A stretch of DNA of 64,000 bases from Apilactobacillus apisilvae (GCF_023380225.1 NZ_CP093362.1:1-64000), one strand, 5' to 3'. Positions 48,805 through 59,495 are shown, counted from the first letter of the stretch. Notes: generated by a model not told the origin, from the sequence alone. Numbers and translations are program-made.

Positions 48805-49122
48805 ATGAAAAAAGTAACAAGATCAAAAACAGATAGAATGTTAACTGGAGCTTTGGGTGGAATTTCTGAATATTTAGGAATTGATTCTAGAATTGTTAGA
48901 ATTATTTTTGCAATTTTGACAATTTATCCAGGACATATTTTATTTGGTCTACTTGCCTACGTTATTATTGTAGTTTTAATTCCTAATGACCAAAAAGTTA
49001 CTAGTTCTTTTGAAGATATGTTTAATCGTTCACAGCAGTATACAAACCGTGAAGAGAAAAAAGATAATAAAAGTAATCGTAAAAATTTAAAAGATGTTCA
49101 AGAGTTTGATCATAAAAAATAA
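48805..49122 (+). CDS. PspC domain membrane protein
   Basis: 105 residues. The PspC domain (KTDRMLTGALGGISEYLG, then a membrane helix FGLLAYVIIVVLIP) is followed by a charged cytoplasmic tail. PspC proteins respond to envelope stress. Next to the YvlD-like gene, 12 bases apart, a pair seen in many Firmicutes. AAGGAG precedes the ATG. Confidence 0.9.
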   Translation: MKKVTRSKTDRMLTGALGGISEYLGIDSRIVRIIFAILTIYPGHILFGLLAYVIIVVLIPNDQKVTSSFEDMFNRSQQYTNREEKKDNKSNRKNLKDVQEFDHKK

Positions 49123-49134
49123 GGAGTCCTTATT

Positions 49135-49491
49135 ATGGGATTTTGGAGTAGATTGCTAGTTAATACCTTGTTATTTATGGCGATCGCTGGTTTCTTTCAA
49201 GGTAGTTTTTATGTTGCTAGCGTTACGACTGCAATTATTGCCGCATTTGTATTGGCAATTTTAAATACGTTGATTAAGCCAGTGTTATTTATTCTTTCAT
49301 TACCAATTAATATATTGACATTAGGATTGTTTAGCATAATACTAAATGCTTTTATGTTGGAAATGACTTCTTATATTGTTGGTGCTAGTTTTCACTTTAA
49401 TTCATTTGGCATGGCAATTTTAGTTTCAATTATAATGTCAATTTGTAATATAGTGATTTCTGATAATCAGTCAGATAGAAATAAATATTAA
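49135..49491 (+). CDS. YvlD-type small membrane protein (phage holin family 4 superfamily)
   Basis: 118 residues with four membrane segments, including NTLIKPVLFILSLPINILTLG, the conserved centre of the DUF360/YvlD family. Despite the superfamily name there is no lysis gene nearby and this is not phage. It probably works with the PspC protein in envelope stress. AAGGAG precedes the ATG. Confidence 0.88.
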   Translation: MGFWSRLLVNTLLFMAIAGFFQGSFYVASVTTAIIAAFVLAILNTLIKPVLFILSLPINILTLGLFSIILNAFMLEMTSYIVGASFHFNSFGMAILVSIIMSICNIVISDNQSDRNKY

Positions 49492-49494
49492 AAT

Positions 49495-49532
49495 AAAAGA
49501 GTAGATGTTTATAATCATCTACTCTTTTTTTG
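49495..49532 (+). terminator. Terminator of the pspC-yvlD unit
   Basis: 13-bp stem AAAAGAGTAGATG / CATCTACTCTTTT, loop TTTATAAT, T-run. Confidence 0.93.
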
Positions 49533-49604
49533 TTGTTTATAAACATTTAGATTAAAAGATACTGCTTAAAATGGTAAAATGATAATAACATGGGAGGTAG
49601 AATT

Positions 49605-50543
49605 ATGACTTATAACGTTAGCGTTGCTGACTTAGTTGAAAACACACATTTAGATATTTTTTATGGAAAAGAATATTTAGATAGACCCATTACAACAAGT
49701 GATATTTCAAGACCAGGCTTAGAACTGACTGGTTATTTTAACTATTATCCAGCAAAGAGAATTCAATTACTTGGGATCACTGAAACGTCCTACGCTAAGG
49801 GGATGAAAAGTGAAGAACTATATAAAGTTATGAATGAAATGTGTCATCCTGAAACGCCAGCTTTTGTTATTTCAACACAACTTGATCCTCCTGATGAATT
49901 AATTAGAGCTGCTAAAAATGAACATATTCCAATTTTAGGTTCAAAGTTAACAACTTCTAGAGTCTTAAGTAATATGACAAATTACTTAGAAAGTAATTTA
50001 GCAGAAAGAAAATCCATGCATGGTGTTTTAGTTGATGTTTATGGTTTAGGAGTATTAATGACTGGAGATTCTGGAGTTGGTAAAAGTGAAACTGCTCTAG
50101 AACTTGTCAAAAGAGGACATCGTTTAATTGCTGATGATCGAGTAGAAGTTTATCAACAAGATGAACAAACTTTAGTCGGTCAAGCACCAAGAATTTTAAG
50201 ACATTTATTGGAAATTCGTGGGATTGGTATTATTGATGTTATGAATTTATTTGGTGCAGGAGCTGTTCGTTCAAAGACTAAGGTTGATTTAATTGTTCAT
50301 TTGGAAAATTGGTCTGACGATAAGACTTATGATCGATTAGGTAATGGCGATGAAACCAGAAGAATTTTTGACGTTGACGTCCAAAAAATTAATATACCAG
50401 TTAAAACGGGACGAAATTTGGCAATAATTGTCGAGGCTGCTGCGATGAACTTTAGAGCTAAAACAATGGGATACGATGCTACCAAAGTATTTGATGATAA
50501 TTTAAATAGTCTAATAAAAGAAAATTCAAAATCTAATAATTAA
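49605..50543 (+). CDS. hprK: HPr kinase/phosphorylase
   Basis: Phosphorylates HPr at Ser46 and so governs carbon catabolite repression. Walker A GDSGVGKSETALELVKRGH near residue 150, then LIADDRVEV, IRGIGIIDVMNLFGAGAVR signature, and C-terminal KTGRNLAIIVEAAAMNFRAK. 312 residues. The frame opens at 49590 but GGGAGGT and ATG 49605 decide. Starts the unit hprK-lgt-gpsA-galU. Confidence 0.97.
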   Translation: MTYNVSVADLVENTHLDIFYGKEYLDRPITTSDISRPGLELTGYFNYYPAKRIQLLGITETSYAKGMKSEELYKVMNEMCHPETPAFVISTQLDPPDELIRAAKNEHIPILGSKLTTSRVLSNMTNYLESNLAERKSMHGVLVDVYGLGVLMTGDSGVGKSETALELVKRGHRLIADDRVEVYQQDEQTLVGQAPRILRHLLEIRGIGIIDVMNLFGAGAVRSKTKVDLIVHLENWSDDKTYDRLGNGDETRRIFDVDVQKINIPVKTGRNLAIIVEAAAMNFRAKTMGYDATKVFDDNLNSLIKENSKSNN

Positions 50544-50550
50544 AGAGTGA

Positions 50551-51393
50551 ATGGAGGAATTTATTATTTTAGCCGCATTAAATCCAATTGCCTTTAATTT
50601 AGGAGCAATACAGGTACATTGGTATGGTATTTTTATTGCTAGTGCAGTAATGATTGCAGTATTTTTATCAGTTAAAGAAGGCCAAAAACGTGGTATTTTA
50701 GCTGATAATATTTATGATATGATTTTATGGGCATTACCAGTTGCAATCATATCTGCTAGAATTTATTATGTAATCTTTCAATGGTCGTATTATAGCCAAC
50801 ATTTAGATGAGATTATTAAAATATGGGATGGTGGAATTGCTATCTATGGTGCTTTAATTGGTTCCGGGTTAGTTGTTTTTATGTATTGTCGAAATAAATT
50901 TATTCCGGTATGGTTAATGCTAGACATCATTTCACCAACCGTTATTATGGGACAAGGCATTGGTAGATGGGGTAACTTTATGAATCAAGAAGCTTTTGGT
51001 AAAGTTACTAGTTTGACCTTTTTGCAACATCTTCATTTACCACCATTTATTATTAACCAAATGTTTATTCAGGGCTTTTATCGTCAACCAACATTTTTAT
51101 ATGAATCTCTATGGGATTTGTTAGGATTTGTTCTTTTAATTAATTTGCGACACATTGACAAATTCTTTAAACGTGGGGAAGTTGCTTTGAGTTATGTTAT
51201 TTGGTATTCATTTGGAAGATTTTTTGTCGAAGGAATGCGAACAGATAGTTTGGTAGCTTTTGGTGATATTAGGGTTTCACAAATATTATCAATTTTCTTA
51301 TTTTTAGGAGCTATTATAATAATTATTTATCGTAGAAAAAAATACTCAGATTTACCTTTCTATCTTGATGGTAGAGCTATTAAAAATAAATAA
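50551..51393 (+). CDS. lgt: Prolipoprotein diacylglyceryl transferase
   Basis: Adds diacylglycerol to lipoprotein cysteines at the membrane. Seven membrane segments; signature GRWGNFMNQEAFG near residue 140, HWYGIFIASA at the start, and GRFFVEGMRTDSL near residue 228. 280 residues from ATG 50551. This ATG overlaps GGAGG (50553-50557), so initiation may use a non-ATG codon further on; the preceding AGAGTG is a weak site for 50551. Confidence 0.93.
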   Translation: MEEFIILAALNPIAFNLGAIQVHWYGIFIASAVMIAVFLSVKEGQKRGILADNIYDMILWALPVAIISARIYYVIFQWSYYSQHLDEIIKIWDGGIAIYGALIGSGLVVFMYCRNKFIPVWLMLDIISPTVIMGQGIGRWGNFMNQEAFGKVTSLTFLQHLHLPPFIINQMFIQGFYRQPTFLYESLWDLLGFVLLINLRHIDKFFKRGEVALSYVIWYSFGRFFVEGMRTDSLVAFGDIRVSQILSIFLFLGAIIIIIYRRKKYSDLPFYLDGRAIKNK

Positions 51394-51417
51394 TATGAAT
51401 TACAAGGAGACTTTATA

Positions 51418-52434
51418 ATGGTTGAAAAAATTGCAGTTCTAGGTGCTGGATCATGGGGGAGCATGCTAGCTAATATATTAGCTGAAAATGGTAATGATGT
51501 TCGACTATGGTCATACAAGTCCGCTCAAGTTGAAGAATTAAACAATAAGCATACTAACTCTAAATATATTGAGAATTTTACATATTCTAAAGATTTAGTT
51601 GCTTATTCTGATATGCAAGAAGCAATTGATGGTGTTGATGACATATTATTTGTTGTTCCAGCCCAAGTTACAAGATCAATTGCTAAAAAAGTAAATGAAA
51701 TTTTAGCAGAATTAGACAATAATGTTAACATTATTCACGGTAGTAAAGGTATTGAACAAAAGACTTATAAACGAATGTCAGAAGTTTTAGCCGAAGAAAT
51801 TGATCCTAAATATCGTAAATCTATCTCTGTAATTTCAGGACCAAGTCAGGCTGAATCCGTTGCTAAACATGATATTACTTTAGTGACAACTGCTTCTGAA
51901 AATATTAAAGATGCTGAACATATTCAATCATTATTTATTAATGATTATTTTAGAGTTTATACTAATGATGATATTATTGGTGTTGAAATTGGGGCTGCTT
52001 TAAAGAATATTATTGCACTAGGAGCCGGAGCATTATATAGCTTAGGATATGGCGATAATACTAAAGCTGCACTAATGACTCGTGGATTAGCCGAAGTTTC
52101 TCGCTTAGGCACTTCATTTGGGGCAAACCCATTAACTTTTACTGGATTATCTGGTGTCGGAGACTTAATTGTTACCGCAACTAGTAGCGATTCAAGAAAT
52201 TGGCGTGCCGGATATCAATTAGGCCAAGGAAAGTCATTAGATGATGTTATTAAAAATATGGGAATGGTAATTGAAGGAATTGCTACTACTAAGGCTGCTT
52301 ATGAATTAGCTAAACAACGTGGTATTGATATGCCAATTACTTCAGCAATTTATAATGTCTTAAATGATAAAGTTACTGTTAAAGATGCTATTAATGAATT
52401 AATGCATCGTGAAGGCCGCGCAGAATTAGATTAA
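51418..52434 (+). CDS. gpsA: Glycerol-3-phosphate dehydrogenase [NAD(P)+]
   Basis: Makes sn-glycerol 3-phosphate for phospholipids. Rossmann motif VLGAGSWGSMLANILAENG, VPAQVTRSI, SGPSQAESVAK, EIGAALKNIIALGAG with catalytic Lys, and TGLSGVGDLIVTATS. 338 residues. AAGGAG precedes the ATG. Confidence 0.97.
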   Translation: MVEKIAVLGAGSWGSMLANILAENGNDVRLWSYKSAQVEELNNKHTNSKYIENFTYSKDLVAYSDMQEAIDGVDDILFVVPAQVTRSIAKKVNEILAELDNNVNIIHGSKGIEQKTYKRMSEVLAEEIDPKYRKSISVISGPSQAESVAKHDITLVTTASENIKDAEHIQSLFINDYFRVYTNDDIIGVEIGAALKNIIALGAGALYSLGYGDNTKAALMTRGLAEVSRLGTSFGANPLTFTGLSGVGDLIVTATSSDSRNWRAGYQLGQGKSLDDVIKNMGMVIEGIATTKAAYELAKQRGIDMPITSAIYNVLNDKVTVKDAINELMHREGRAELD

Positions 52435-52452
52435 TATTTTAGGAGAATTATT

Positions 52453-53328
52453 ATGAACAAAATAAAAAAAGCAATTATCCCAGCTGCTGGGTTAGGAACT
52501 AGATTTTTACCCGAAACCAAAGCAATGCCAAAAGAAATGTTACCAGTTGTTGATAAACCAGCTATTCAATTAATCGTTGAAGAAGCGGTTGCATCTGGAA
52601 TTACTGATATTTTAATTATTATCGGTAAAGGTAAACGTGCGATTGAAGATCATTTTGATTCAAATACTGAATTGGAATTGAATTTAGAGCAAAAAAATAA
52701 AATGAAAATGTTAGAGGCGGTTAAGAAAACTAACGGCTTAAATATTTATTTTAAGCGTCAAGAACATCCAAATGGTTTAGGTGATGCAGTCCATACTGCT
52801 AAAAGTTTTGTTGGTAATGATCCATTTGTCATCATGTTAGGTGATGATTTAATGCAAGACAAGACGCCATTAACTAAGCAATTAATTGATAGTTATGAAG
52901 AAACTCATTCATCAACTTTAGCTGTTATGAAAGTACCACATGAAGATACTTCTAAATATGGTGTTATTAATCCAGCTAAAGAAATTAAAGATGGATTATA
53001 TGACGTAACAAGCTTTGTTGAAAAGCCTAATCCTGAAGATGCACCTAGTGATTTAGCTATTATTGGTCGTTATCTATTAACCCCAGATATTTTTGAGATC
53101 TTAGAAAATACTAAGCCTGGTAAGGGTAATGAAATTCAACTAACTGATGCGATTGATACACTTAATAAATCTGGTAAGGTTTATGCTCATGAATTTACGG
53201 GTGATCGTTTTGATACAGGTAATAAATTTGGTTGGCTACAAACTAACATTGAATTTGGATTACAACATCCAGAAGTCTCAGATCAATTAAAAGCATACAT
53301 TAAAGATTTAGCTAAGCGCTTAGGTTAA
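52453..53328 (+). CDS. galU: UTP-glucose-1-phosphate uridylyltransferase
   Basis: Makes UDP-glucose for glycolipids and polysaccharides. Nucleotidyltransferase motif [20 protein letters not shown] at residues 9-28, [22 protein letters not shown] and [14 protein letters not shown]. 291 residues. AGGAG precedes the ATG, 18 bases after gpsA. Confidence 0.97.
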   Translation: MNKIKKAIIPAAGLGTRFLPETKAMPKEMLPVVDKPAIQLIVEEAVASGITDILIIIGKGKRAIEDHFDSNTELELNLEQKNKMKMLEAVKKTNGLNIYFKRQEHPNGLGDAVHTAKSFVGNDPFVIMLGDDLMQDKTPLTKQLIDSYEETHSSTLAVMKVPHEDTSKYGVINPAKEIKDGLYDVTSFVEKPNPEDAPSDLAIIGRYLLTPDIFEILENTKPGKGNEIQLTDAIDTLNKSGKVYAHEFTGDRFDTGNKFGWLQTNIEFGLQHPEVSDQLKAYIKDLAKRLG

Positions 53329-53412
53329 AATAGTTTGTGTGCAATATAATAGACAAAGTATTTATTTCATAGTAAAGTAGTTATTATTATAAAATTGAGA
53401 GGTGCTTAAATT

Positions 53413-54330
53413 ATGGAAAAATATGATGTAATCGTAATTGGTGCAGGCCCTGGTGGTATGACAGCTGCATTGTATGCTTCTCGTGCAAACTTGTCTGTAT
53501 TGATGATTGATCGAGGCATTTATGGTGGTCAAATGAATAATACTGCCGAAATTGAAAATTATCCTGGATTTAAGTCTATTTTGGGTCCTGATTTAGCTAA
53601 AAAGATGTATGAAGGTTCAATTAATTTTGGTGCTAAATATGCATACGGAACTGTTCAATCAATCGAAAATAATGGTAAGGGAAAAATCGTTCATACTGAT
53701 GAAAATGATTATGAAACAAGTTCTATTATTATTGGAACCGGATCACAGTATCGTAAATTAGGTGTTGAAGGTGAAGACGAATACGGTGGTAAAGGTGTTT
53801 CATACTGTGCTGTTTGTGACGGAGCTTTCTTTAAAAATAAGGAAGTGGTCGTAATTGGTGGTGGTGATTCTGCTATTTCTGAAGCACTATATCTTGCTGG
53901 AATTACTTCGAAAGTCACTGTAATTCATCGTCGTGACCAACTAAGAGCGCAAAAAGTATTACAAGATCGTGCCTTTGCCAACGGTAAGATTAATTTTATT
54001 TGGAATACAAATGTAACTGAAATTGTTGGTGACAATATGAAAGTTACTGGCGTTAAAACATTAAATAATCAAACAAACGAAGAATCAAGCGTTGATGCTA
54101 ATGGAGTCTTTGTATATGTTGGTAATAATCCAATGACTGAGGCATTTAGTGATTTAGATATTACTGATGATAAAGGCTGGATTAAGACCAATGAACGAAT
54201 GGAAACTTCTGTTCCAGGAGTATTTGCAATTGGTGATGTTCGCCAAAAAGAATTAAGACAAGTTACTACTGCTGTTGGTGATGGTGGTATTGCTGGTCAA
54301 AATGCTTTTGAATATATTTCTTCATTATAA
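53413..54330 (+). CDS. trxB: Thioredoxin reductase
   Basis: FAD/NADPH enzyme that reduces thioredoxin and probably NrdH. FAD motif VIGAGPGGMTAALYASRA, redox pair CAVC in SYCAVCDGAFF at about residue 135, NADPH motif VIGGGDSAISEALYL, and C-terminal FAIGDVRQKELRQV. 305 residues. GAGAGGTG precedes the ATG. It may have its own promoter in the 84-base gap after galU. Confidence 0.96.
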   Translation: MEKYDVIVIGAGPGGMTAALYASRANLSVLMIDRGIYGGQMNNTAEIENYPGFKSILGPDLAKKMYEGSINFGAKYAYGTVQSIENNGKGKIVHTDENDYETSSIIIGTGSQYRKLGVEGEDEYGGKGVSYCAVCDGAFFKNKEVVVIGGGDSAISEALYLAGITSKVTVIHRRDQLRAQKVLQDRAFANGKINFIWNTNVTEIVGDNMKVTGVKTLNNQTNEESSVDANGVFVYVGNNPMTEAFSDLDITDDKGWIKTNERMETSVPGVFAIGDVRQKELRQVTTAVGDGGIAGQNAFEYISSL

Positions 54331-54341
54331 AAATTTATAAT

Positions 54342-54383
54342 AAAAAGAATGCTTTGAACTATAACTCAAGGCATTCTTTTTTA
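54342..54383 (+). terminator. Terminator of trxB
   Basis: Stem AAAAAGAATGCTTTGA with TCAAGGCATTCTTTTT, T-run. Confidence 0.92.
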
Positions 54384-54411
54384 TTATCTTTTATTGATAC
54401 TTATTAATTTT

Positions 54412-54436
54412 AGAATGTATGTTCGTGTGTTAAAAT
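54412..54436 (+). promoter_or_regulatory. uvrB promoter with LexA-like box
   Basis: AGAATGTATGTTCG (54412-54425) matches 8 of 10 fixed positions of CGAAC-N4-GTTCG, the Gram-positive LexA/DinR box. It lies directly before an extended -10, TGTTAAAAT (54428-54436). Confidence 0.5.
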
Positions 54437-54500
54437 ATAAACAAAATTGTGCGAATATTTAATTTAAATTAATATCATTTTTTGAAGGTGAGGGGATTTT

Positions 54501-56513
54501 TTGCAAATTAATCGAGAAGAAAATAATCATTTTGAATTAGTCTCTAAATATAAGCCTACTGGTGATCAACCAGAAGCAATAAAAAAATTAACTGATGGAT
54601 TTAATAATGGTCAAAAATCACAAATATTATTAGGTGCAACTGGAACTGGTAAAACTTTTACTATTTCTAATGTAATCAAGAATGTTAACCGACCAACTTT
54701 AATTTTATCCCACAATAAAACTCTAGCTGGTCAATTATACGGTGAATTTAAAGAGTTCTTTCCTAATAATGCTGTTGAATATTTTGTTAGTTATTATGAT
54801 TATTACCAACCAGAAGCTTATGTTCCTTCAAGTGATACTTATATTGAAAAAGATTCATCTGTAAACGATGAAATCGATAAGTTAAGACATGCTGCAACTA
54901 ATGCATTATTAACGCGTAACGATGTTATTATTGTGGCTTCTGTTTCTTCTATTTTTGGATTAGGAAGTCCTGAAGAATACTTTAAACATACTGTATCTTT
55001 ACATGTGGGACAACAAATTGAGCGTGATGATTTACTAAGACAACTAGTGGAAATTCAATTTGACCGTAATGATATTGATTTTCAACGTGGCCGTTTTAGA
55101 GTTCATGGGGATGTTGTTGATATTTTTCCTGCATCTGGTGATAAACATGCTTTTAGAGTTGAATTTTTTGGTGATGAAATCGACTCAATTAGAGAAATTG
55201 ATACTTTGACCGGTGAGTTTTTCGGTAAAAAAGATAATATTATTATCTTCCCAGCAACCCACTTTTTAACAGATAATGAACATTTAGATACCGCTTTATC
55301 TGATATCAAAAAGGAAATGAACGAACAAGTTGATAAATTCAAAAGTGAAGGAAAACTTGTTGAAGCCCAACGTTTAAAACAAAGAACTACTTATGATGTT
55401 GAAATGATGGCTGAAATGGGTTATACCAATGGAATTGAAAATTATTCTAGATTTATGGATGGACGTAAGCCTGGAGAACCTCCATACACATTGCTAGACT
55501 TTTTCCCTGAAGATTATTTATTAGTTGTTGATGAATCTCATCAAACCCTACCTCAAATTGGTGGGATGTATAAGGGTGATAAAGCAAGAAAAGAACAACT
55601 AATTAATTATGGCTTTAGATTACCTAGTGCTTTAGATAATCGTCCCTTAAAAATGCCTGAATTTAAAACCCATATTAATCAAGCTATTTATATGTCTGCA
55701 ACTCCTGGCCCCCGTGAGTTAGAAATGACTGATGAGAAAAATATTGTACAACAAATTATTCGTCCAACGGGGTTATTAGATCCAACGGTGGAAGTTAGAC
55801 CAATTATGGGTCAGATGGATGATTTGGTTGGTGAAATTAACAAACGAATTGATAACAATGAACGAACTTTTGTTACAACATTAACCAAAAAAATGGCTGA
55901 AGATTTAACTGATTATCTCAAAGATCTAGGAATTAAAGTTGCATATTTACATTCGGATGTTAAAACCCTTGAGCGAACAAAAATTATTCGTGACTTAAGG
56001 TTAGGCAAGTATGATGTTTTAGTGGGAATTAACCTATTAAGAGAAGGGATTGATGTGCCTGAGGTATCTTTAGTAGCCATTTTAGATGCAGATAAAGAAG
56101 GCTTTTTAAGAAATGAACGTTCATTAATCCAAACGATTGGTCGAGCCGCTAGAAATGAGAATGGTTCGGTTGTTATGTATGCTGATAAGGTGACGGATTC
56201 AATGCAAAAGGCAATGGATGAAACTGCTAGGAGAAGAAAAATTCAACAAACATATAATCAAGAACATGGGATTACACCTCATACAATTAAAAAACCAATT
56301 CGTGATTTAATTAAATATGATGATAACGATAAAAATGAAAAAGAAAGTCATTCTTTTGTTGAATCTGATTTTCAAAAGATGACTAAAAAAGAACAACAAT
56401 CTATGTTAGAAACACTTAACAAAGAGATGCGACATGCAGCTGTTCAACTTGATTTTGAACAAGCGGCATCATTACGTGATACGATTTTAGACTTGAAAAG
56501 TGAAATGAAGTAG
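54501..56513 (+). CDS. uvrB: Excinuclease ABC subunit B
   Basis: Helicase-like damage-verification subunit of nucleotide excision repair. Walker [14 protein letters not shown] near residue 46, beta-hairpin [34 protein letters not shown], and a C-terminal UVR motif near residues 630-665. 670 residues. TTG start after AAGGTGAGGGG. Twelve bases before uvrA. Confidence 0.97.
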   Translation: MQINREENNHFELVSKYKPTGDQPEAIKKLTDGFNNGQKSQILLGATGTGKTFTISNVIKNVNRPTLILSHNKTLAGQLYGEFKEFFPNNAVEYFVSYYDYYQPEAYVPSSDTYIEKDSSVNDEIDKLRHAATNALLTRNDVIIVASVSSIFGLGSPEEYFKHTVSLHVGQQIERDDLLRQLVEIQFDRNDIDFQRGRFRVHGDVVDIFPASGDKHAFRVEFFGDEIDSIREIDTLTGEFFGKKDNIIIFPATHFLTDNEHLDTALSDIKKEMNEQVDKFKSEGKLVEAQRLKQRTTYDVEMMAEMGYTNGIENYSRFMDGRKPGEPPYTLLDFFPEDYLLVVDESHQTLPQIGGMYKGDKARKEQLINYGFRLPSALDNRPLKMPEFKTHINQAIYMSATPGPRELEMTDEKNIVQQIIRPTGLLDPTVEVRPIMGQMDDLVGEINKRIDNNERTFVTTLTKKMAEDLTDYLKDLGIKVAYLHSDVKTLERTKIIRDLRLGKYDVLVGINLLREGIDVPEVSLVAILDADKEGFLRNERSLIQTIGRAARNENGSVVMYADKVTDSMQKAMDETARRRKIQQTYNQEHGITPHTIKKPIRDLIKYDDNDKNEKESHSFVESDFQKMTKKEQQSMLETLNKEMRHAAVQLDFEQAASLRDTILDLKSEMK

Positions 56514-56524
56514 GAGTTGATTTC

Positions 56525-59377
56525 TTGCAAAACGACAAAATTATTATTAAGGGTGCTCGAGCACATAATCTAAAAAATATTAATGTTGAAATTCCGAAAA
56601 ATAAGTTAACCGTCATGACGGGACTATCTGGTTCAGGCAAAAGTTCTTTAGCTTTTGACACCTTATATGCCGAAGGACAACGTCGTTATGTTGAGAGCTT
56701 ATCTTCATATGCCAGGCAGTTTTTAGGCCAAATGGATAAACCAGATGTTGATTCAATTGAGGGATTAAGTCCAGCAATTGCAATTGATCAAAAAACGACC
56801 TCACATAATCCGCGTTCAACTGTTGGAACTGTTACTGAAATAAACGATTATTTTAGATTATTGTGGGCAAGAGTTGGAACACCTATTTGTCCCAATGATG
56901 GAACTAAGATCACCCGTCAATCAATTGATCAAATGATTGATGAAATTATGGCATTGCCTGAAAGAACTAAGTTGCAAATTTTATCACCAGTTGTCCGCGA
57001 ATCACGTGGCCAACATAAAAAGACTTTTGATAAAATTCAACGAGAAGGCTTTGTTCGTTACCGATTAGATGGAGAAATTCATGAAATTGGTGATGGCATT
57101 GTTCCTGAAAAAAGCAAAAAACATAACATTGATATTGTTGTTGATAGAATCATTGTTAAAGATGGAATTAAGTCACGTTTATCTGATTCACTGGAAACTG
57201 CTTTAAGATTAAGTGGTGGTTATGCAACTGCTGATTTAATGGGAAAAGGCGATAATTTAATTTTTTCTGAACATTATGCTTGTCCATTATGTGGATTCAC
57301 AATTAGTGAACTAGAACCACGTTTATTTTCATTTAATTCACCAATCGGTGCTTGTCCTGATTGTGATGGATTGGGGATGAAGCTAGATGTTGATGAAAGT
57401 CTAGTAATTCCAGATAAAAATAAAACTTTAAAAGACGGCGCAATTGATCCTTGGAATCCAATTAGTTCTAAATTTTATCCTAGTCTATTAGAACAAGCTT
57501 GTGATGCTTTTAATATTGATATGGATATTCCATTTAAAAAGTTACCTAAAAAGAAACGTGATTTAATTTTAAATGGATCTAATGGCAAAGAATTTCATTT
57601 CCATTTTGATAGCAGTTTTGGCGGAGTTCGTGATACTGATGCACCATTTGAAGGGGTACTTAGAAACATTTCGCGTCGTTACAATAGTACTAATAGTGAC
57701 TTTACTAGAGAACAAATGCGTAAATATATGACTGAATTAACTTGTCAAACTTGTAATGGTTATCGATTAAATCGAGAAGCTTTAAGTGTAAAAATTGATG
57801 GTCAAAATATAAGCGAAATTACTAATTTGGATATTAATAAGGAACTAGCATTTTTTAAACAACTTACTTTTGGTGAAAAAGATACAACAATTGCTAAACC
57901 AATTTTGAAAGAAATTATTGATCGACTTTCATTTTTAAGAAATGTTGGCTTAGATTATTTAACTTTATCTAGAACTGCCGGGACTTTATCTGGTGGCGAA
58001 TCCCAAAGAATTCGTTTGGCTACTCAAATTGGTTCCAATTTATCTGGTGTATTATATGTATTAGATGAACCATCAATTGGTTTACATCAGCGTGATAATG
58101 ATCGACTAATTAAATCGTTAAAATCAATGCGTGATTTAGGAAATACATTAGTCGTTGTTGAACATGGCGAAGATACGATGCTAGCATCTGATTATATTGT
58201 TGATATTGGTCCAGGGGCTGGATCTAATGGTGGTAAAGTAATGGCTGTTGGTACACCTGAAGAAGTAGCAAATAATGATCAATCACTAACTGGTCAATAT
58301 TTATCAGGCAAAAAATATATTTCAGTGCCATTAAAACGACGTAAGGGTAATAATAAGCATATTAAAGTAAAAGGTGCTAGTGAAAACAATTTAAAGAACG
58401 TTGATGTTGATATTCCATTAGGTGAGTTTAATGTTATAACTGGAGTATCTGGTTCTGGAAAGTCTACTTTAATTAATCGTGTTTTAAAACGTGCATTAGC
58501 ACAAAAATTAAATAATAATTCTGAAAAACCAGGGAAATATAAATCAATTTCTGGGTATAAGAATATTGATAAATTAATCAATATTGACCAAAGCCCTATT
58601 GGGAGGACGCCTCGTAGTAATCCTGCCACTTATACTGGTGTTTTTGATGATATTCGTGAACTTTTCGCCGAAACAAATGAAGCAAAGTTAAGAGGTTATC
58701 AAAAGGGTCGCTTTAGCTTTAATGTTAAGGGTGGACGTTGTGAGACATGTCATGGGGATGGAATTCTAAAAATTGAAATGAATTTCTTACCTGATGTATA
58801 TGTACCTTGTGAAGTGTGTCATGGAAAACGCTACAACAATGAAACTTTGGAAGTTCAATATAAAGGTAAAAATATTGCGGATGTTTTAGATATGACGGTA
58901 AAAGATGCTTTATCATTTTTTGAAGCCATGCCTAAGATTACTAGAAAATTGAAAACAATTAATGAAGTAGGTTTAGGATATGTTAAATTAGGCCAATCTG
59001 CAACGACATTGTCTGGTGGTGAAGCCCAAAGAATGAAGTTAGCAGCTGAGTTATATAAAAAATCAGCTGGTAATAATTTATATATTCTTGATGAACCTAC
59101 AATTGGATTACACACTGATGACATTAAACGCTTGTTAGTAGTGTTACATGAATTAGTAGATCAAGGAAATACGATATTAATTATTGAACACAATTTGGAT
59201 GTAATTAAAACTGCTGATCATATTATTGATTTAGGACCAGAAGGTGGTGAAGGCGGTGGTAATATTATTGCCACTGGAACACCTGAAGAAATTATCAAAG
59301 TTAAGAATAGTTACACTGGTCAATATCTTTCTCCAATTTTAAAACGTGATCTAAAGCGAACCAAAGATGATAAATAA
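56525..59377 (+). CDS. uvrA: Excinuclease ABC subunit A
   Basis: Damage-recognition ATPase. Two ABC halves: Walker A TGLSGSGKSSLAFDT and TGVSGSGKSTLINR, signatures TLSGGESQRIRLA and TLSGGEAQRMKLA. Zinc modules CPLCG...CPDCDG and CETCHGDG...CEVCHGKR. 950 residues. TTG start after TAGGAG. Ends at a terminator. Confidence 0.98.
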   Translation: MQNDKIIIKGARAHNLKNINVEIPKNKLTVMTGLSGSGKSSLAFDTLYAEGQRRYVESLSSYARQFLGQMDKPDVDSIEGLSPAIAIDQKTTSHNPRSTVGTVTEINDYFRLLWARVGTPICPNDGTKITRQSIDQMIDEIMALPERTKLQILSPVVRESRGQHKKTFDKIQREGFVRYRLDGEIHEIGDGIVPEKSKKHNIDIVVDRIIVKDGIKSRLSDSLETALRLSGGYATADLMGKGDNLIFSEHYACPLCGFTISELEPRLFSFNSPIGACPDCDGLGMKLDVDESLVIPDKNKTLKDGAIDPWNPISSKFYPSLLEQACDAFNIDMDIPFKKLPKKKRDLILNGSNGKEFHFHFDSSFGGVRDTDAPFEGVLRNISRRYNSTNSDFTREQMRKYMTELTCQTCNGYRLNREALSVKIDGQNISEITNLDINKELAFFKQLTFGEKDTTIAKPILKEIIDRLSFLRNVGLDYLTLSRTAGTLSGGESQRIRLATQIGSNLSGVLYVLDEPSIGLHQRDNDRLIKSLKSMRDLGNTLVVVEHGEDTMLASDYIVDIGPGAGSNGGKVMAVGTPEEVANNDQSLTGQYLSGKKYISVPLKRRKGNNKHIKVKGASENNLKNVDVDIPLGEFNVITGVSGSGKSTLINRVLKRALAQKLNNNSEKPGKYKSISGYKNIDKLINIDQSPIGRTPRSNPATYTGVFDDIRELFAETNEAKLRGYQKGRFSFNVKGGRCETCHGDGILKIEMNFLPDVYVPCEVCHGKRYNNETLEVQYKGKNIADVLDMTVKDALSFFEAMPKITRKLKTINEVGLGYVKLGQSATTLSGGEAQRMKLAAELYKKSAGNNLYILDEPTIGLHTDDIKRLLVVLHELVDQGNTILIIEHNLDVIKTADHIIDLGPEGGEGGGNIIATGTPEEIIKVKNSYTGQYLSPILKRDLKRTKDDK

Positions 59378-59399
59378 AAAGCGCATTTAGCGCTTTTTA
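59376..59399 (+). terminator. Terminator of uvrB-uvrA
   Basis: AAAAAGCGC / GCGCTTTTT with loop ATTTA, overlapping the uvrA stop. Confidence 0.9.
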
Positions 59400-59411
59400 T
59401 TATGTTTTAAA

Positions 59412-59440
59412 ATGACACGCCCGGGTATGTGTGTTACAAT
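59412..59440 (+). promoter_or_regulatory. Promoter of yvcK-whiA
   Basis: ATGACA (59412-59417), 17 bases, TACAAT (59435-59440). The spacer has GC-rich CGCCCGGG, unusual in this AT-rich sequence, within an imperfect inverted repeat ACAC-N10-GTGT. Confidence 0.65.
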
Positions 59441-59495
59441 GTCATGAGTTATTATTTGAACGACTAAAAATTACTAAGAAAGGCGGGGTAACTAT

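Noticed and set aside
49135..49491. Phage holin gene hinting at a prophage remnant
   Set aside because: The protein is the chromosomal YvlD type next to pspC; there are no phage genes, integrase or attachment sites nearby.
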